Shown here: positions 45,387 to 57,438 of the stretch, piece by piece
Layout: every line of letters starts with the position of its first letter
How positions within the stretch are numbered: the first letter of the stretch is position 1
Assembly: GCA_014529385.2 (NCBI GenBank)
Contig: CM043950.1
Coordinates: 80,924,343-80,988,342 of the forward strand
DNA from: Adiantum capillus-veneris
Lineage: Eukaryota > Streptophyta > Polypodiopsida > Polypodiales > Pteridaceae
Length of the DNA stretch: 64,000 bases
Direction of reading: 5' to 3'
Notes under the pieces: generated by a model
What the model saw: only the letters and a program-made list of their open reading frames with translations
What the model was told of the DNA's origin: nothing
Database searches by the model: none
Position numbers and translations under genes: made by a program

Positions 45387-48300
45387 ATGGCTTTCTCTTA
45401 TCCGGAGTTTCATGGAAGAAGTGATGAAGATGTGGAAGAATTTTTGGAAAAGATGGAGGTTGCCTGCATTAGCAACCAGATTCATGACCCTACGCAAATG
45501 TTACGCCTTCTCCAAATTTGTTTGAAGAGTGATGCATGAGTTTGGTCTAAAGCATTTGAAGAGGAGTTGCATGTGGCTGATCCACCTGTAAGGTTGAGTT
45601 GGGACAATCTAAGGCATGGATTGGAAGTGGAGTTTGTGAAGATAGAAGATCCTGACAAAGTGTGGCAAGAAGTACAAGGTTTGGTGCAAAAGGAAGGTGA
45701 GCCAGTAGATGCGTACATACGTAAGTTTTCATTGGCATGGGAGCGAATGTGCAAGGCCTTAGCACCACAGGTACCCCCGCCTGACATGATGAAGAAGGAC
45801 AGGTTCTTGGTTGGTCTTTGGGAGAATATACGTTGGAGAGTGGAGCTAAAGAAGCCTAGGACATATGAGGATGCACTAGAGGTAGCAAGGAACAAAGAGT
45901 GGAAGCTGAGGAAAATGAGCCAGTTAGGGGTGGATTCTTTGCCAATGAGGTCTGAATTTCAGCCTATAGAGTCTTTACAAGGGCGCATGTCAGGGGTTCA
46001 TCACGAACCAGTGGTTCCTATTACTACTCAGGTTATGCCAGTAGTGGTCACTACAGCAGTGCAAGATGATGGCCTAAGGCAAGACATGAGGCAAGTGGTT
46101 GATTTGATGAAGAATCTCAGCCTAAACATGCTAGGTCAAGTGGGAAATAATCGAGGTCGAGGGCGGTTTGCAAATCAGCCAGGAGGTGAAGAAAGGCCTA
46201 GGAATGGTGTTGGACAAAGCAATGGTAGGTTTTGGAGGCAGACACCCACATGTTATAATTGTGGAGAGTTGGGTCACATCAGCCCGCAATGTGATAAGCC
46301 ACCAAGGATGGGGGGAGACATGTATCCATTGCCAAGACAGGTGCTAACTAGGTCAAATGATTATGGCATCGAAATTAAGGGAGACGAAGGAACCAGTGGA
46401 CTGACCCAAGAGGAAAAGGGAAAGACAAAAGTGCTAAGTGTAGTCACTTTGGAGAAGGCATCAAAGCTAGAGGATACATTAGTGATGCCTATTGGGAAGA
46501 GGACCACAGAGGAAAAGAAAGGAAGAAGTGCCCCAGGTCCTAGTAAGAAGAAAGGAAAGAGCCATGAAGGCGAGGATGTCAAGGCCAAGAGGAAAAGGAG
46601 AGCTCGTCGAAAGTTTCATGTTTCAGATTTTCCACTAGGGGATGGGCAATTAAGCTATGACTTAAAGGAGGATCTGACGAGCAGGAAGGCAGATGTTACT
46701 TTTGGGCAGCTTATAGAGATGGTGACTAAGTTAAAGCGACAGTGGAAGAGGATGGTTAACCCAATGGAGAAAGAGCCAGAGAGAGGTTCAGTGAAGGTGT
46801 TGGCAATGGACGAGCTACCAGACATTTGTCCAATAGTAGATGTGTGGCATAAAAGGAAAAATTTGGGACAAGGTTATGTGGATGGCGGAGCCCAAATATG
46901 CGTCATAACACACTCATGCGTTGAGAAGATGGGTCTCACAGTGGCTGGGGTGTCAGGTTTTCGGATCAGATTGGCAAACCATCAAAAAGTAAAATTCTTA
47001 GGTGTTGTAAAGAGCTTAGAAGTGGAGGCATATGATGCAAAGGCAGTGGTTGATTTTCATGTGATGCCAACAGGGTTGGGAGCATATCCTATTATACTGG
47101 GCAGACCGTGGTTACATGCAGTGGGAGCTGTTCAAGATTGGCGACATGGTACGATTAGCCTCTATGGAAAGACAAGTACCAAGAAGCTTTGTAATATGGA
47201 CACAAGGAAACGATTAGAGGAGCTTTATGAAGATGAGGATGAGTCTAGTGATGAAGACTCTTCCACGGGGACAGATGAGGACAGTGATAGCACTACCAGC
47301 AGTGATGAGGATGCTGATGTTGCATTTCTTTTGATGGACAAAGAAATCCAGGAGTTTGGTTTAGTTGCATTTGCGAATGAGGTTGAAGATGAAAGTGAAG
47401 GGCCTTATGAAGTGATTGAAGGGCTAATGCAAACCAAGGTTGAGTTGTCAAAGAAGCAGGAATTAATGACGCAAATGATTTGTGGAGACCTCTCAGCTAT
47501 GGAGAAGGATATATTTTTGCATATGCTGGCTAGTTTTCCTGATTTGTTCATTACTTCATATGAAGAGATCAGAGGGTTCAAGGGTGAAGAGATGCATATA
47601 GAGCTGAAAGAAGGTGCTAAGCCAGTGCGGCAACGGCTAAGAAGGATGGGTCAAGAGAAAATGGAAGCCTTGCGGGTAGAGGTGGACAAGTTATTGAAGG
47701 CAGGGTTCATAGTTCCAGTGGAGACCACAGAATGGGTGAGTCCAGTTGTAGTCAGTCCAAAGAAGGATGGGAAGTGGAGAATTTGTGTGGATTTTAAACC
47801 CTTAAACGCAGCCACTAAGAAGAACCCATATCCTCTTCCATTCATCGATCAGATCTTGGATTCAGTGGCAGGTTATGAGAGGTACAGTGTGTGTGATGGT
47901 TTTTCAGGCTATTTTCAATTGAAGATTGCTCTTAAAGACCGCACAAAGACAACTTTTATTACGCCATGGGGCTGCTATTGCTACACAGTATTGCCATTTG
48001 GGTTGTCAAATGGACCTTCCTTCTATCAAGAGAGAGCAAATTGGGTGTTGGAACCATTCATTGGTAGTTGTGTTAAAGCTTTTATGGATGACTTTTGTGT
48101 CTATAGCAGTAGGGCTGATCACCATGAGAAGCTGCAGATGGTATTGGCTCGATATGATGAATGTGGAGGACAACTAAATCCAAAGAAATGTCATCTAGCA
48201 CAGCCAAGGGTGAAGTTATTGGGCCATATGGTGTCAGAAAATGGCATTGAGGCTGATCCAGATAAGGTGAAGTCTATTATTCTTCTTCCATCACCTATGA

Positions 48301-50720
48301 GTACGAAGCAATTGGCAACCTTTATACACAAGGTGAAGTACATGGCACGGTTTATTCCATTGTCTTCGCAGCTTCTTTATCCATTACAGCAAGTGGCAAG
48401 GCATGATCCATTGCAATGGGATGACAAGTGTGAAGAAGTGTTTCAAGAGGTAAAAGAGGTGTTAGGGGGGTTGTCAGTCATGCAGGCTCCTGATTGGGAG
48501 AAAGTTTTTTATGTAAATCCATCAGTAGGGGATGATTCCATTGGAGCCATGCTATTGCAAAAGGGGAAGGGCAGCCATTATATGAGGCCAGTGTATTGTG
48601 CAAGCCGAGTGAAGTTGGTAGCGGAGAGAAAGTTATCGGAAGTAGAGCTAGTGATGGCCAGTGTAATATTTGCTTGTCGACGATTTCGTCATTACTTGCT
48701 ACCACGGCCTTTTGTTTTCTTGACGAGTTATGCCTTTTTGCCACAGTTAATTAATGGTATTAACATGTCAAATGTGGTGAAGAAATGGGTAATTGAGCTG
48801 CAAGAGTTTGAGTTCTCTTTTCTAGTGGAAGATAGTACAAGGGCTACCCTAGCTGATTTGTTGACCTACAAGGAGAATCCCCTTATTGTTAAGGAAGAGG
48901 TGGTGAGAAAGGTAGTTGAAGAAGTGCAACAGATCAGCAATGCACATGTGTTGTTCTTTGATGGTTCATACAGGAAGAGCCACGATGCAGCTTCAGGGGG
49001 TATAGCACTTTATGATCCAGAGGGGAAGCTAGTATGCAAGAGAGGGTTCAAATTCGATGCGCATAGTAACAATGAGGCTGAATATGCTACATTGGAAGCC
49101 GGATTACACATTTGTTTGAAGCATGGGGTTCGAAGGTTGAGCATAAAAGGTGATGCCTTGTTAGTGGTGAAGCAAGTGCTGGGTGTGTGGAAGAGCAAGA
49201 ACACCTCATTGAAGGAAATGTGCTTCAGAATTAAAGGCCTGTTAAAAAAGTTTGAAGCATGGAGCATCAAACACATTGAACGTGCTCTAAATGGAGAGGC
49301 ACATGAAGCAGCTCAAGGCATGATTGGGGAGCTATTTGTGTTAAGGACCAATTTACCTCTTTATCATGGTCGGGAAAGTTTGGCTCAAGAAGAGGAGTTT
49401 TTGCTAACAGGAATCATTCCAAAGGAGATTCAGAAGTCTAAGAAGTATGGCTTTGTGCGTAGAGCATACAAGTACAAATTGATTGGCGATGTCTTATACA
49501 TGAAAGGAGCTGATCTCGTGTTGAGGCGTGTACCTTGGCGGGAGGAGCTTTACAGAGTGTTGGAAGAGAATCATGAAGGTGCATGTGGTGGCCATTTTGC
49601 TCTAAAGATCACCTTGCATAAGATTTTGCAAGAGGGGTATGTATGGCCTAGTTTGCACAAGGATGTTCACCATTGGTGTAGGTCTTGCAATAGGTGTCAA
49701 GCATTTGGGAAGAGAGTGTTGAAGCCAGAGCTACGAAAAACCATTATGGCGTTTGATGTGTTTGAAAAGTGGGGGATTGATGCAATAGGCCCGTTACCTA
49801 TCACAAGCAGGGGCAAAAGCTATATTTTGACGGCAGTGGACTATCTTTCTAGATGGGCAGAGGCTATAGCAGTAAAACAGATCACTGCAAAGGATGTGGC
49901 AAAATTTGTGTATGATGAAATATGTTGCAAGTTTGGGGTGCCATTAGAGCTACTTTCAGATAAGGGGCCAGGATTTAGAGCTAAACTACTAGACTTCTTA
50001 TGCACAAAGATGAAGATTAGGCACCAGCATACCACTCCTTATTACCCGCAGTGTAATGGCTTAAATGAAAGATTCAATGGTGAGTTGGTACAAATTCTTT
50101 CTAAAGTGACAGAGCACCAAGGAAAGAATTGGGATTTGGAATTGCCTAGTGCATTATGGGCTTACCGTACTTCAGTGAAGACAGGTACAGGGTTTACTCC
50201 ATTTCATTTGGTGTATGGAAAGGAAGCACTATTGCCTGTGGAGGTAGAGTTGCCTGCGGTCAAGATGTTAGAGAAGTTGCTTGGGCCGCCTAGTGATGCA
50301 TTCAAAGAGAGGCTCTTGCAGTTACAAGAGGTCCAATTGGATAGGATGAGCGCATTGGAGCATTATGGGCAGATGCAGGATAAGGCTTTGGCAAAGATAA
50401 ATGAAAAGGTCAAAAGTAAGGGTATCAAGAAGCATGACTTGGTTTTGCGCTACAACAGCAAACTGGACAACACCATCCAAAAGAAGTTTCAAATTAAGTG
50501 GGAAGGCCCTTTCAAGGTAGTGGAGTGTTTCCCGAATGGTACATATCAGTTGGCTAACCTGGATGGGATTTTACATACGTCAAGGGTAAATGGATTGCGT
50601 CTTAAGTTGTATCATGCTAGGTTGATGATGGTGGAGCAAGATGAGTTTTCGGAAGAGCGAGTGATGTCTGTGAGGGATGAGGAGACCTGTGATGCAGCGA
50701 GTCTCATATCTCTCTTTTAG
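45387..50720 (+). pseudogene. gag-pol polyprotein of the inner element, one internal stop
   Basis: An ATG at 45387 (MAFSYPEFHGR) starts a gag frame that meets a single in-frame TGA at 45537-45539. The same frame then runs 1717 codons from the ATG at 45567 to 50720. In 45567-based numbering: gag matrix/capsid (28-115), zinc knuckle CYNCGELGHISPQC (229-242), protease loop YVDGGAQICVI (Asp439), RT with SVCDGFSGY (Asp777) and FMDD (Asp841-842), a degenerate RNase H (FYVNPSVG in place of the usual Asp), a second archaeal-type RNase H (FFDGSY Asp1132, NNEAEY Glu1170, KGDALLVV Asp1196), integrase finger ending CRSCNRC, and a DD35E core (Asp1405, Asp1465, Glu1501). No chromodomain follows. The fourth RNase H acid is replaced (EAHEAA). 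The frame is otherwise intact. Confidence 0.93.
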
Positions 50721-50723
50721 CAG

Positions 50724-50743
50724 GCTAGGGGATGGGCAAATTA
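50724..50743 (+). promoter_or_regulatory. Polypurine tract of the inner element
   Basis: GCTAGGGGATGGGCAAATTA lies between the pol stop and the LTR start TGTCAGG. It is the expected plus-strand priming site, though the last bases before the LTR are not pure purine. Confidence 0.6.
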
Positions 50744-51282
50744 TGTCAGGAGTTTTTTGGAGCAAGGGATTGCGCATATGTACATATACATGCATGGTGC
50801 ATCAAATAAAGGATTGCCCATTTTCCAGAGCCAGGTGGTTACATGGGGCCCACATGTGTACAGGTAGGACAGGGTGTACATAGTGCATCGATTTTCACTA
50901 TTACCAGTACCAGTGTGTTTTTTCTACAATAAGGAGGATTTGGTAGGGCGTAAAACTTCTCGAGGAAGCTATCCGCAGGCCGACGACGTGAGGTCAGCAG
51001 GTGCGTCAGATGGCATCTAGTGGCGTCAGGAGGGCGAACGAGGTCAATATTTGCACGCGGATGAGGACGGACACAACGTGGGTGTTTGCTTGTGAGAATT
51101 ATGCACAAAGGTCATCATGAGGACCTTTTTTTGGGGCCGCTTCACGTGGTGGCGAGATGCATTATTGGAAGAAGCTGAGTGCCAGGTGTGCAAATGATGC
51201 AAAAAGGTGACAACTATGCACTGCGAGGTCAGTTTTTGGCCTGTTCGGGGTCCGTTTGAGGTCATCTAAAAGGCCAAGGGTG
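50744..51282 (+). repeat. Truncated 3' LTR of the inner element
   Basis: Matches 43189-43727 without gaps but with at least seven substitutions, six of them within about 65 bp (50947-50999). It stops at GGTG (51279-51282), where the sequence switches to a copy of the outer element beginning at 41722. GGTG is shared by both partners at the switch. Confidence 0.93.
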
Positions 51283-52745
51283 GGGATAACGGGGTTAATC
51301 TTGAAGAATTTGGAAAATTTGAAAAATGAGATGGAAAACAAAGAGATTCGATTAGTTCCCATGAGCAAAGTTGGAGAATATTATGAAGGGGAAGAAGGAA
51401 ACACCACCCTCCCAGTGAAATATAATGACAGTGAAACCATGGCAATATTGGATAGTGGAGTTGGCATAGCCATAGCCACAAAAGCAGTATGGGAATCCTG
51501 GGGACAACCAGCCATTAGACAAATTCGAATGAAATTGCAGTTCGCTGACAGACACATGAAGAGACCATTAGGGCTGCTTGAAAAAGTGATAGTCGATTCC
51601 TGTGGAATTGAATATCAACATACTTTTTCCATAGTAGACTTTGGGAAAAAACTTAACTATGAAATCATATTGGAAAGACCTTTCATGCGACAGCTACAGC
51701 TTATCCAATATTGGGGGAACAACTATATGTACTTAAAGCAAGTGGGATCTATAACAAGAGTCAATCTAAAAGATCACAGTTATAGAGATGTCTTGCAAAC
51801 ACCCATCCAAGAGTTTGATTCAGTCTATTCGGTTGAAACTAAATTCCCTTCCTGGTTAAACAAAGACACTCCTATTTGGATGTGTGGAGCTTCAGAAAAC
51901 AAAATCTTAAGATGAGAAGAATGTATCCTAGAAAGGGAATCCAGAGACGAAGCCTACATACCTGAACCCTTTCCATAGCATTTATTTGAGCCATTCTAGT
52001 GGACTCAAATTTTAGCGACAATGGATGTATGTGTGAATATGTCTATGCCTACTCAATTTTGCAATGAGGATGGCTACGACATAATTCCCATCCAAATGAT
52101 TTCAATCCTCAACATTGAAAACAAAGATGAGGAACCCAAGGACTTAATGAAAGATCAACAGGTCTTTTCAGACCTCTATTATGATGCAACTAATGAGTTA
52201 GATGGACATCAACTACCTCAGAATACTTGGGGTCAGAAAAGAGCGTACGAGAGCTAAGTTACTCTTAAAAGTAGGGGAGGAAAAGGTTTTTGACTTTCCA
52301 AACCAGAAATCGAGAAGACAAAAATGATATAGACGAAAGAGAGACACCAGAATTATGAAAACACGACCTATGCCATCAATCTCTAGTAAAATACAATTCT
52401 TAATACAAATAGATGCTTATGATTGTGTCAAGGACAAAGTAACTGGCAGATATCCATCAAACAAAAATTTAGAAATATCTCAGACATCAAGAAAAACAAG
52501 GAAGGGTACTCAAGAAAAATCAGAGGAAATGACTTGGCTGAACCACAAGAAGAGCCTAGAACTAATTACATTGCGAATGACCTAACACAAGCAGAAAAAA
52601 AAGCTTTTGCTGAGCTTGTTAAAAGAATACCGAGATATCTTTGCTTGGTTTTACAAGGGTCTCAACGGTGTTGATCCAGAAATCTGTCAACATACCGTAC
52701 CTGTGAGAGATGATGCGAAACCAAGTAGACAGAGACCATATACGT
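51279..52745 (+). repeat. Second copy of outer-element segment 41722-43188
   Basis: The same length (1467 bp) as 41722-43188 and, by eye, identical, including the protease-like frame (51256-51915), the 52021-52257 frame and the RT start at 52607. It is followed by a full LTR, exactly as the first copy is. Confidence 0.93.
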
Positions 52746-53888
52746 TGTCAGGAGTTTTTTGGAGCAAGGGATTGCGCATATGTACATATACATGCATGGT
52801 GCATCAAATAAAGGATTGCCCATTTTCCAGAGCCAGGTGGTTACGTGGGGCCCACATGTGTACAGGTAGGACAGGGTGTACATAGTGCATCGATTTTCAC
52901 TATTACCAGTACCAGTGTGTTTTTTCTACAATAAGGAGGATTTGGTAGCGCATAAAACTTCTCGACGAAGCTATCCGCGGGCCGACGACGTGAGATCAGT
53001 AGGTGCGTCAGATGGCATCTAGTGGCGTCAGGAGGGCGAACGAGGTCAATATTTGCACGCGGATGAGGACGGACACAACGTGGGTGTTTGCTTGTGAGAA
53101 TTATGCACAAAGGTCATCATGAGGACCTTTTTTTGGGGCCGCTTCACGTGGTGGCGAGATGCATTATTGGAAGAAGCTGAGTGCCAGGTGTGCAAATGAT
53201 GCAAAAAGGTGACAACTATGCACTGCGAGGTCAGTTTTTGGCCTGTTCGGGGTCCGTTTGAGGTCATCTAAAAGGCCAAGGGTGCCCGACTAAAAAAGCT
53301 AAGTGTGGGAACTGAAAAAAACAGAGAGAAGACCAGAAAAAACGTGGAGAAGGGAGGAGGAACAGCCGCAGGTGTGTTTTTGCTCATTTTGGAGCCTGTT
53401 TTGGCCGTAAACTGCTCATCCGAGGTCGGATTTGAGCACTTTGACATTGTAGACTGGGGTTTTGGGCCGTTCCGGACGCGATGGCGCTGTCCATTTTGCC
53501 AAATTCCTCACTCTTTTCCTGCTGTTTTTCTGTGTAAGTTTCTCCTATGAGCGAAGTTTCTGCTCTAGTTTGTGATTGTATCTGGCTTATTTTACCCATA
53601 TTGTGTGAGCTATTTGCCCCATTGGTGTTGGCCCAAGCTCAATTGTATCTAAACATCAGAAATTCTCCTCTTTTGAGCTGAGTTTTTTGGGTGTGTGTGT
53701 GTCTGTGTGTCTGTGTGGAGTGGGCAAGTGGATAGTCTCTCTCCTCTCACTCCAGAGGTGTGTTCCCTGTCTCGGCCAGGTGTGTTGTGTAAGCCGAGTG
53801 GTGCCCCCTAGTGTGTGTGTGTGTATCTTCCCAAGAGTGTGTGTTGGGTCGTTATAGAGGCGCTGTGTGTGTTTTCATCCCGCTCACA
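52746..53888 (+). repeat. Third LTR copy, solo-like (1143 bp)
   Basis: Over its first 539 bp it follows the 5' LTR (43189) and not the truncated 3' LTR, sharing all seven diagnostic bases with the former. Near its end it has one GT insertion and one C-to-T relative to 44265-44290. It is followed by ACGT and the resumption of the outer RT. Confidence 0.93.
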
Positions 53889-56810
53889 ACGTATAGCAAA
53901 ACATTGGCCAATAAAATAAAAGAAGAGATTGAAAAACTGAAGGAAGCCGAATTCATTTATGAAATTGAACACACCGATTGAGTGTCTCCAATTGTGGTAG
54001 TACTCAAGAAGAATGAAAAATTACGAGTGTGTGTTAATCTCAAAAAGGTGAATGTAGCTATCATCAGAGACAACTTTCCTCTTCCGATAACTAAGCATGT
54101 TTTAGAACTAGTTGCAGGAAAAAAAATCTTACAGCTTCTTAGATGGATTTTCGGGATACAATCAACTTTTGGTTGACCCAAAAGATCAGCATAAAACTGC
54201 TTTTGCAACAGAATGGGGTATATTTGTCTATCGGGTTATGCCATTTGGATTAACTAATGCTCCAGCCACATTTCAAAGGTTGATGAGCCATGCTTTCAAA
54301 TAATATCTTAGGAAATTCTTAGAAGTATATATGGATGATCTATACGTACATTCATCAATCCGGGCTGATCATTTTGGACACCTCAAAAAGGTATTTGAAA
54401 AATGTAGACTTTATAGGATTTACTTAAATCCTGATAAGTGCACATTCACGGAAAGACAAGGAAAACTTCTTGGACATATAGTGTCTAAAAATGTCATAGC
54501 TACTGATATTGAGAAGATTCATGTCATTGTAGATTTTCCTAGACCAACAACAGTCAAGGGGGTAGAAGCCTTCATGGGGCATTGTGGATATTACCGACGG
54601 TTCATCTACATGTACGCTATAATTGCAAAACCCATGTATAGCTTGATTACGCTCTTTGAATGGACCGAGGTGTGTGAAGAATCCTTCATGAAGCTTAAGC
54701 AAGCTCTCACCTCAGCTCCAATATTGAAAGAACTAGATTGGGATAAGGTATTCCATGTACATGTAGATGCTTCTAATTTTTCTATCGGTTGTATACTAGC
54801 TCAACCAGGAGATGGAAAATTTGATTTTCCTATTTCTTATGATAGCCGGCAATCGAACATGGTGGAAAATAATTACACCACCACCAAAAGAGAAGGATTA
54901 GGAATGATCTATGCTGTTAAAAAGTATAGACATTACCTCTTAGCCAACAATTTTGTGTTCTTTGTGGACCACCAAGCTTTGTTGTATTTGGTCAACTAGA
55001 CATGCAGCACATGGAGAATAGTGAGATGGTTCATCATTCTCCTCGAATTTGATTTCATTGTGGTTGTAAAAAAAGGCACTACACATCAACAAGCAGATCC
55101 TTTGTCAAGGATTGTTTTAGGGGAATCACCTAAAGGGGTAGACGATGATCTACTAGATGCCTTCTTGTTCTCCATAGAAATGATACCTAGATGGTCGGAA
55201 AACATTGTGTCATCAATGACAATAGCTCAAGTGGATTCACAAATACCACTTCCAATCACAATTGGATTAATCAAGCAATCGGCTATGTATCAATTACTAG
55301 CTGGAAGGCTATACAAAAGAAATCAAGATGGGATATTGCTTTTATGCATTAACCCTGAAGAAAAATAATAGCACCTAAGTCAAGCACATGTTACCATAGT
55401 AGGACTTCACTTTGTAGAAGACCAGACTATGCAACGAATCTTGAAACTTGGAGTATTTTGGCCAACTGTGAGGAGAGATGTTAGATCTTTTGTAAAGGAT
55501 TGCCCTCAATGTCAAAAATAGACACCCATACCTCATATAACATTGTTTCAAATGTCACCTATTCCTAAGTGGAGTAATTATCTGGTTACTTACTTATCAA
55601 GCCAAACATTTCCTAAGGATATGAGTAAACACCGTCAAAGAGCAATTGAAACTGAAGCAAGAGACTATACTCTTATTGGGAACCAATTGTACCGGAGAGG
55701 TAAAGATCAACATTTGCGTCTTTGTGCAATTGAAAACGAGTATATTCCGATTGTAGAACAAGCACATGATGGATTAGCTGGAGGTCACTTTTCTAGTGAG
55801 ACCACCGCAAGGAAATCTTGATGGCAGGCATATGGTGGCCAACACTTTTGCAGATGCTAAAGAATATGTTTGAAGATGTGATGCTTGTCAACGATCAAAA
55901 ATGCCAACATGAGTAGATAGCATGCCCTTAAGACCAATGATTGGGGCTAGAGCTTTCACAAAATGGGGTATAGATTTTGTTGGACCGATACATCCACCTG
56001 CTTATAGAACCCAAGCTCAATATATCATTGTAGCTATGGACTATTTGATCAAGCGGGTTGAGGCTAAAGCAACTCAAAAGAATGATGCCAGAACCACCGT
56101 TGCATTCCTATATGAGTATGTATTCATGAGGTATGGACTGCCGATAGAGGTTGCCAGTGATTGGGGAACTCATTTCCTCAATGAGGTAATAGAGTATTTG
56201 CTTAATGAGTTTATGGTCATCCATAACAAATCAGCTCCCTATTACCCACAAGCAAACGGACAAGCTGAGCATATGAATAAGATTCTTAGCTCGATGCTGA
56301 CTAGAGTGGTTAGTTTAGGAAGGACAAACTGGGAAATGAATCTTCATGCAGCTCTATGGGCTTATCAGTTTCATTCAAAAAAACTTTAAATGCTACACCC
56401 TTAACCTTGTTTATGGTCTTGATGCCATACTGCCTATAGAATTTCTATTGCCGACATTAAGGGTAGCACAGAATCTTGAGTGGACTGGACATGAATTGTC
56501 AGAAAGACTCAAATATTTGGAAAATCTAGACAAGCAAAGGCTAACTGTTGTATCTCATATCTATGCACAAAAGCGAAAACAAAAACAATTTTTTGATTCC
56601 CACTTAATCACGAAAATCTTCAAGAAAGGGGACTTAGTTTTAATCTATTCCTTAAGCAACACATTCCCAAGTTTTAAAAAAAGGGAAACAGACCGTTTAT
56701 CATTGAAGATGTATCTCCAAGTGGAGCAGTAAAGTTGTCCACCCTAGATGGTGAACCAGTGGCTAATTGGATTAGTGGATGTCGTTTAAAGAAATAGAAT
56801 TTGCCACTAA
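53889..56810 (+). pseudogene. RT, RNase H and integrase of the outer element (broken)
   Basis: RT resumes with EEIEKLKEAEFIYEIEHTD, then VCVNLKKVN, FLDGFSGYNQLLVDPKD, MPFGLTNAPATFQRL and YMDDLYVHS (54331-54357). A standard RNase H follows (HVDASNFSIG; VDHQALL). Two integrase zinc modules come next: QAHVTIVGLHF with CPQCQ (55380-55520), and QAHDGLAGGHF with CDACQR (55760-55895, after a frameshift). The core has GIDFVGP, ASDWGTHF and QAEHMNK in DD35E spacing, then the tail GAVKLSTLDGEPVANW (about 56730). Stops at about 53978, 54301, 54997, 55366, 55369 and 55519 and several frameshifts inactivate it. There is no archaeal-type RNase H and no chromodomain. Confidence 0.88.
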
Positions 56811-57438
56811 CCAATGATTTTCTAGAAAGAATTCATGTAGCCAAGCAAAGAAAGATCAAACGATAGGAGGTTATTGATGAAGCTCAAGAGAAAGCTTGGC
56901 TTTGGGTACTCAAGCGAAAAGTTGCTCTCAAGAATCAACGGATACCGATTCCCATCAATACTCTAGAAATAGAGGATCGACAATGGGAATTACCTAAAGA
57001 CGCAGTTTCAACACATGATGACTGGTTAGATGGAATGGATCTGCGCATCAAAGTAGAGCTCTACAATCATAGCACCAATGCTTTGGTCGACACATGAGCT
57101 AGATTAAATGCACTCAGTTATTCCACATACAAGAAGGCCACAAGTCAAGCATTGACGGCAGGAATCACAACAATCAAAGGATGCAACAAGAACCCAACTC
57201 CAACATTGGGAATAGTCAGCTTGAACGTGATAGTACATGGATGTTCATGTCCTCGTCAATTTGTATGCTTGCTAGATGAACACATGAATGAAAGGATGAT
57301 TCTTGGAGTTCCCTGGATGTGAACATACAAAGCGGTACCAGAATGGGATACAAATCAACTAAAGCTATCACCTAGAGGAGGGCAACTCATTGTTCCAATT
57401 GCACCAAGCAAGGAGGAATGGAAAAGAAGCAATCAATA
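56811..57438 (+). pseudogene. Second retropepsin-like domain, downstream of integrase
   Basis: One frame continues with DEAQEKAWLWVLKRKVALK and then a domain with the retropepsin layout. It has MDLRIKVELYNHSTNALVDT, a stop (TGA 57095-57097) where the Gly of DTGA belongs, then ARLNALSYSTYKKA, GIVSLNVIVHG, and FVCLL followed by ERMILGVPWM, the ILG loop (57288-57320). A second stop follows at 57319. The element already has a protease in the usual place (41840-42200). A protease-like domain 3' of the integrase is unusual. The alternatives are a non-catalytic retropepsin-like fold or a captured copy. Confidence 0.65.

Larger units (their letters stand above)
43189..51282 (+). mobile_element. Inner Ty3/gypsy element, Tat-like
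   Basis: An LTR element nested in the RT of the outer element: 5' LTR 43189-44329, leader, one long gag-pol frame 45387-50720, polypurine tract, and a 3' LTR truncated to its first 539 bp. The duplicated archaeal-type RNase H and the lack of a chromodomain fit the Tat lineage. The 3' LTR differs from the 5' LTR at seven or more sites over 539 bp, so insertion is fairly recent but not brand new. Confidence 0.9.

Noticed and set aside
46361-50035. Many short opposite-strand and out-of-frame ORFs across the inner pol
   Set aside because: They are shadows of the continuous 1717-codon gag-pol frame.
41722-53888. The repeated segment as a second independent outer element
   Set aside because: Only 1467 bp is repeated, with sharp borders at an LTR break and an LTR start, so it is a local rearrangement and not another insertion.
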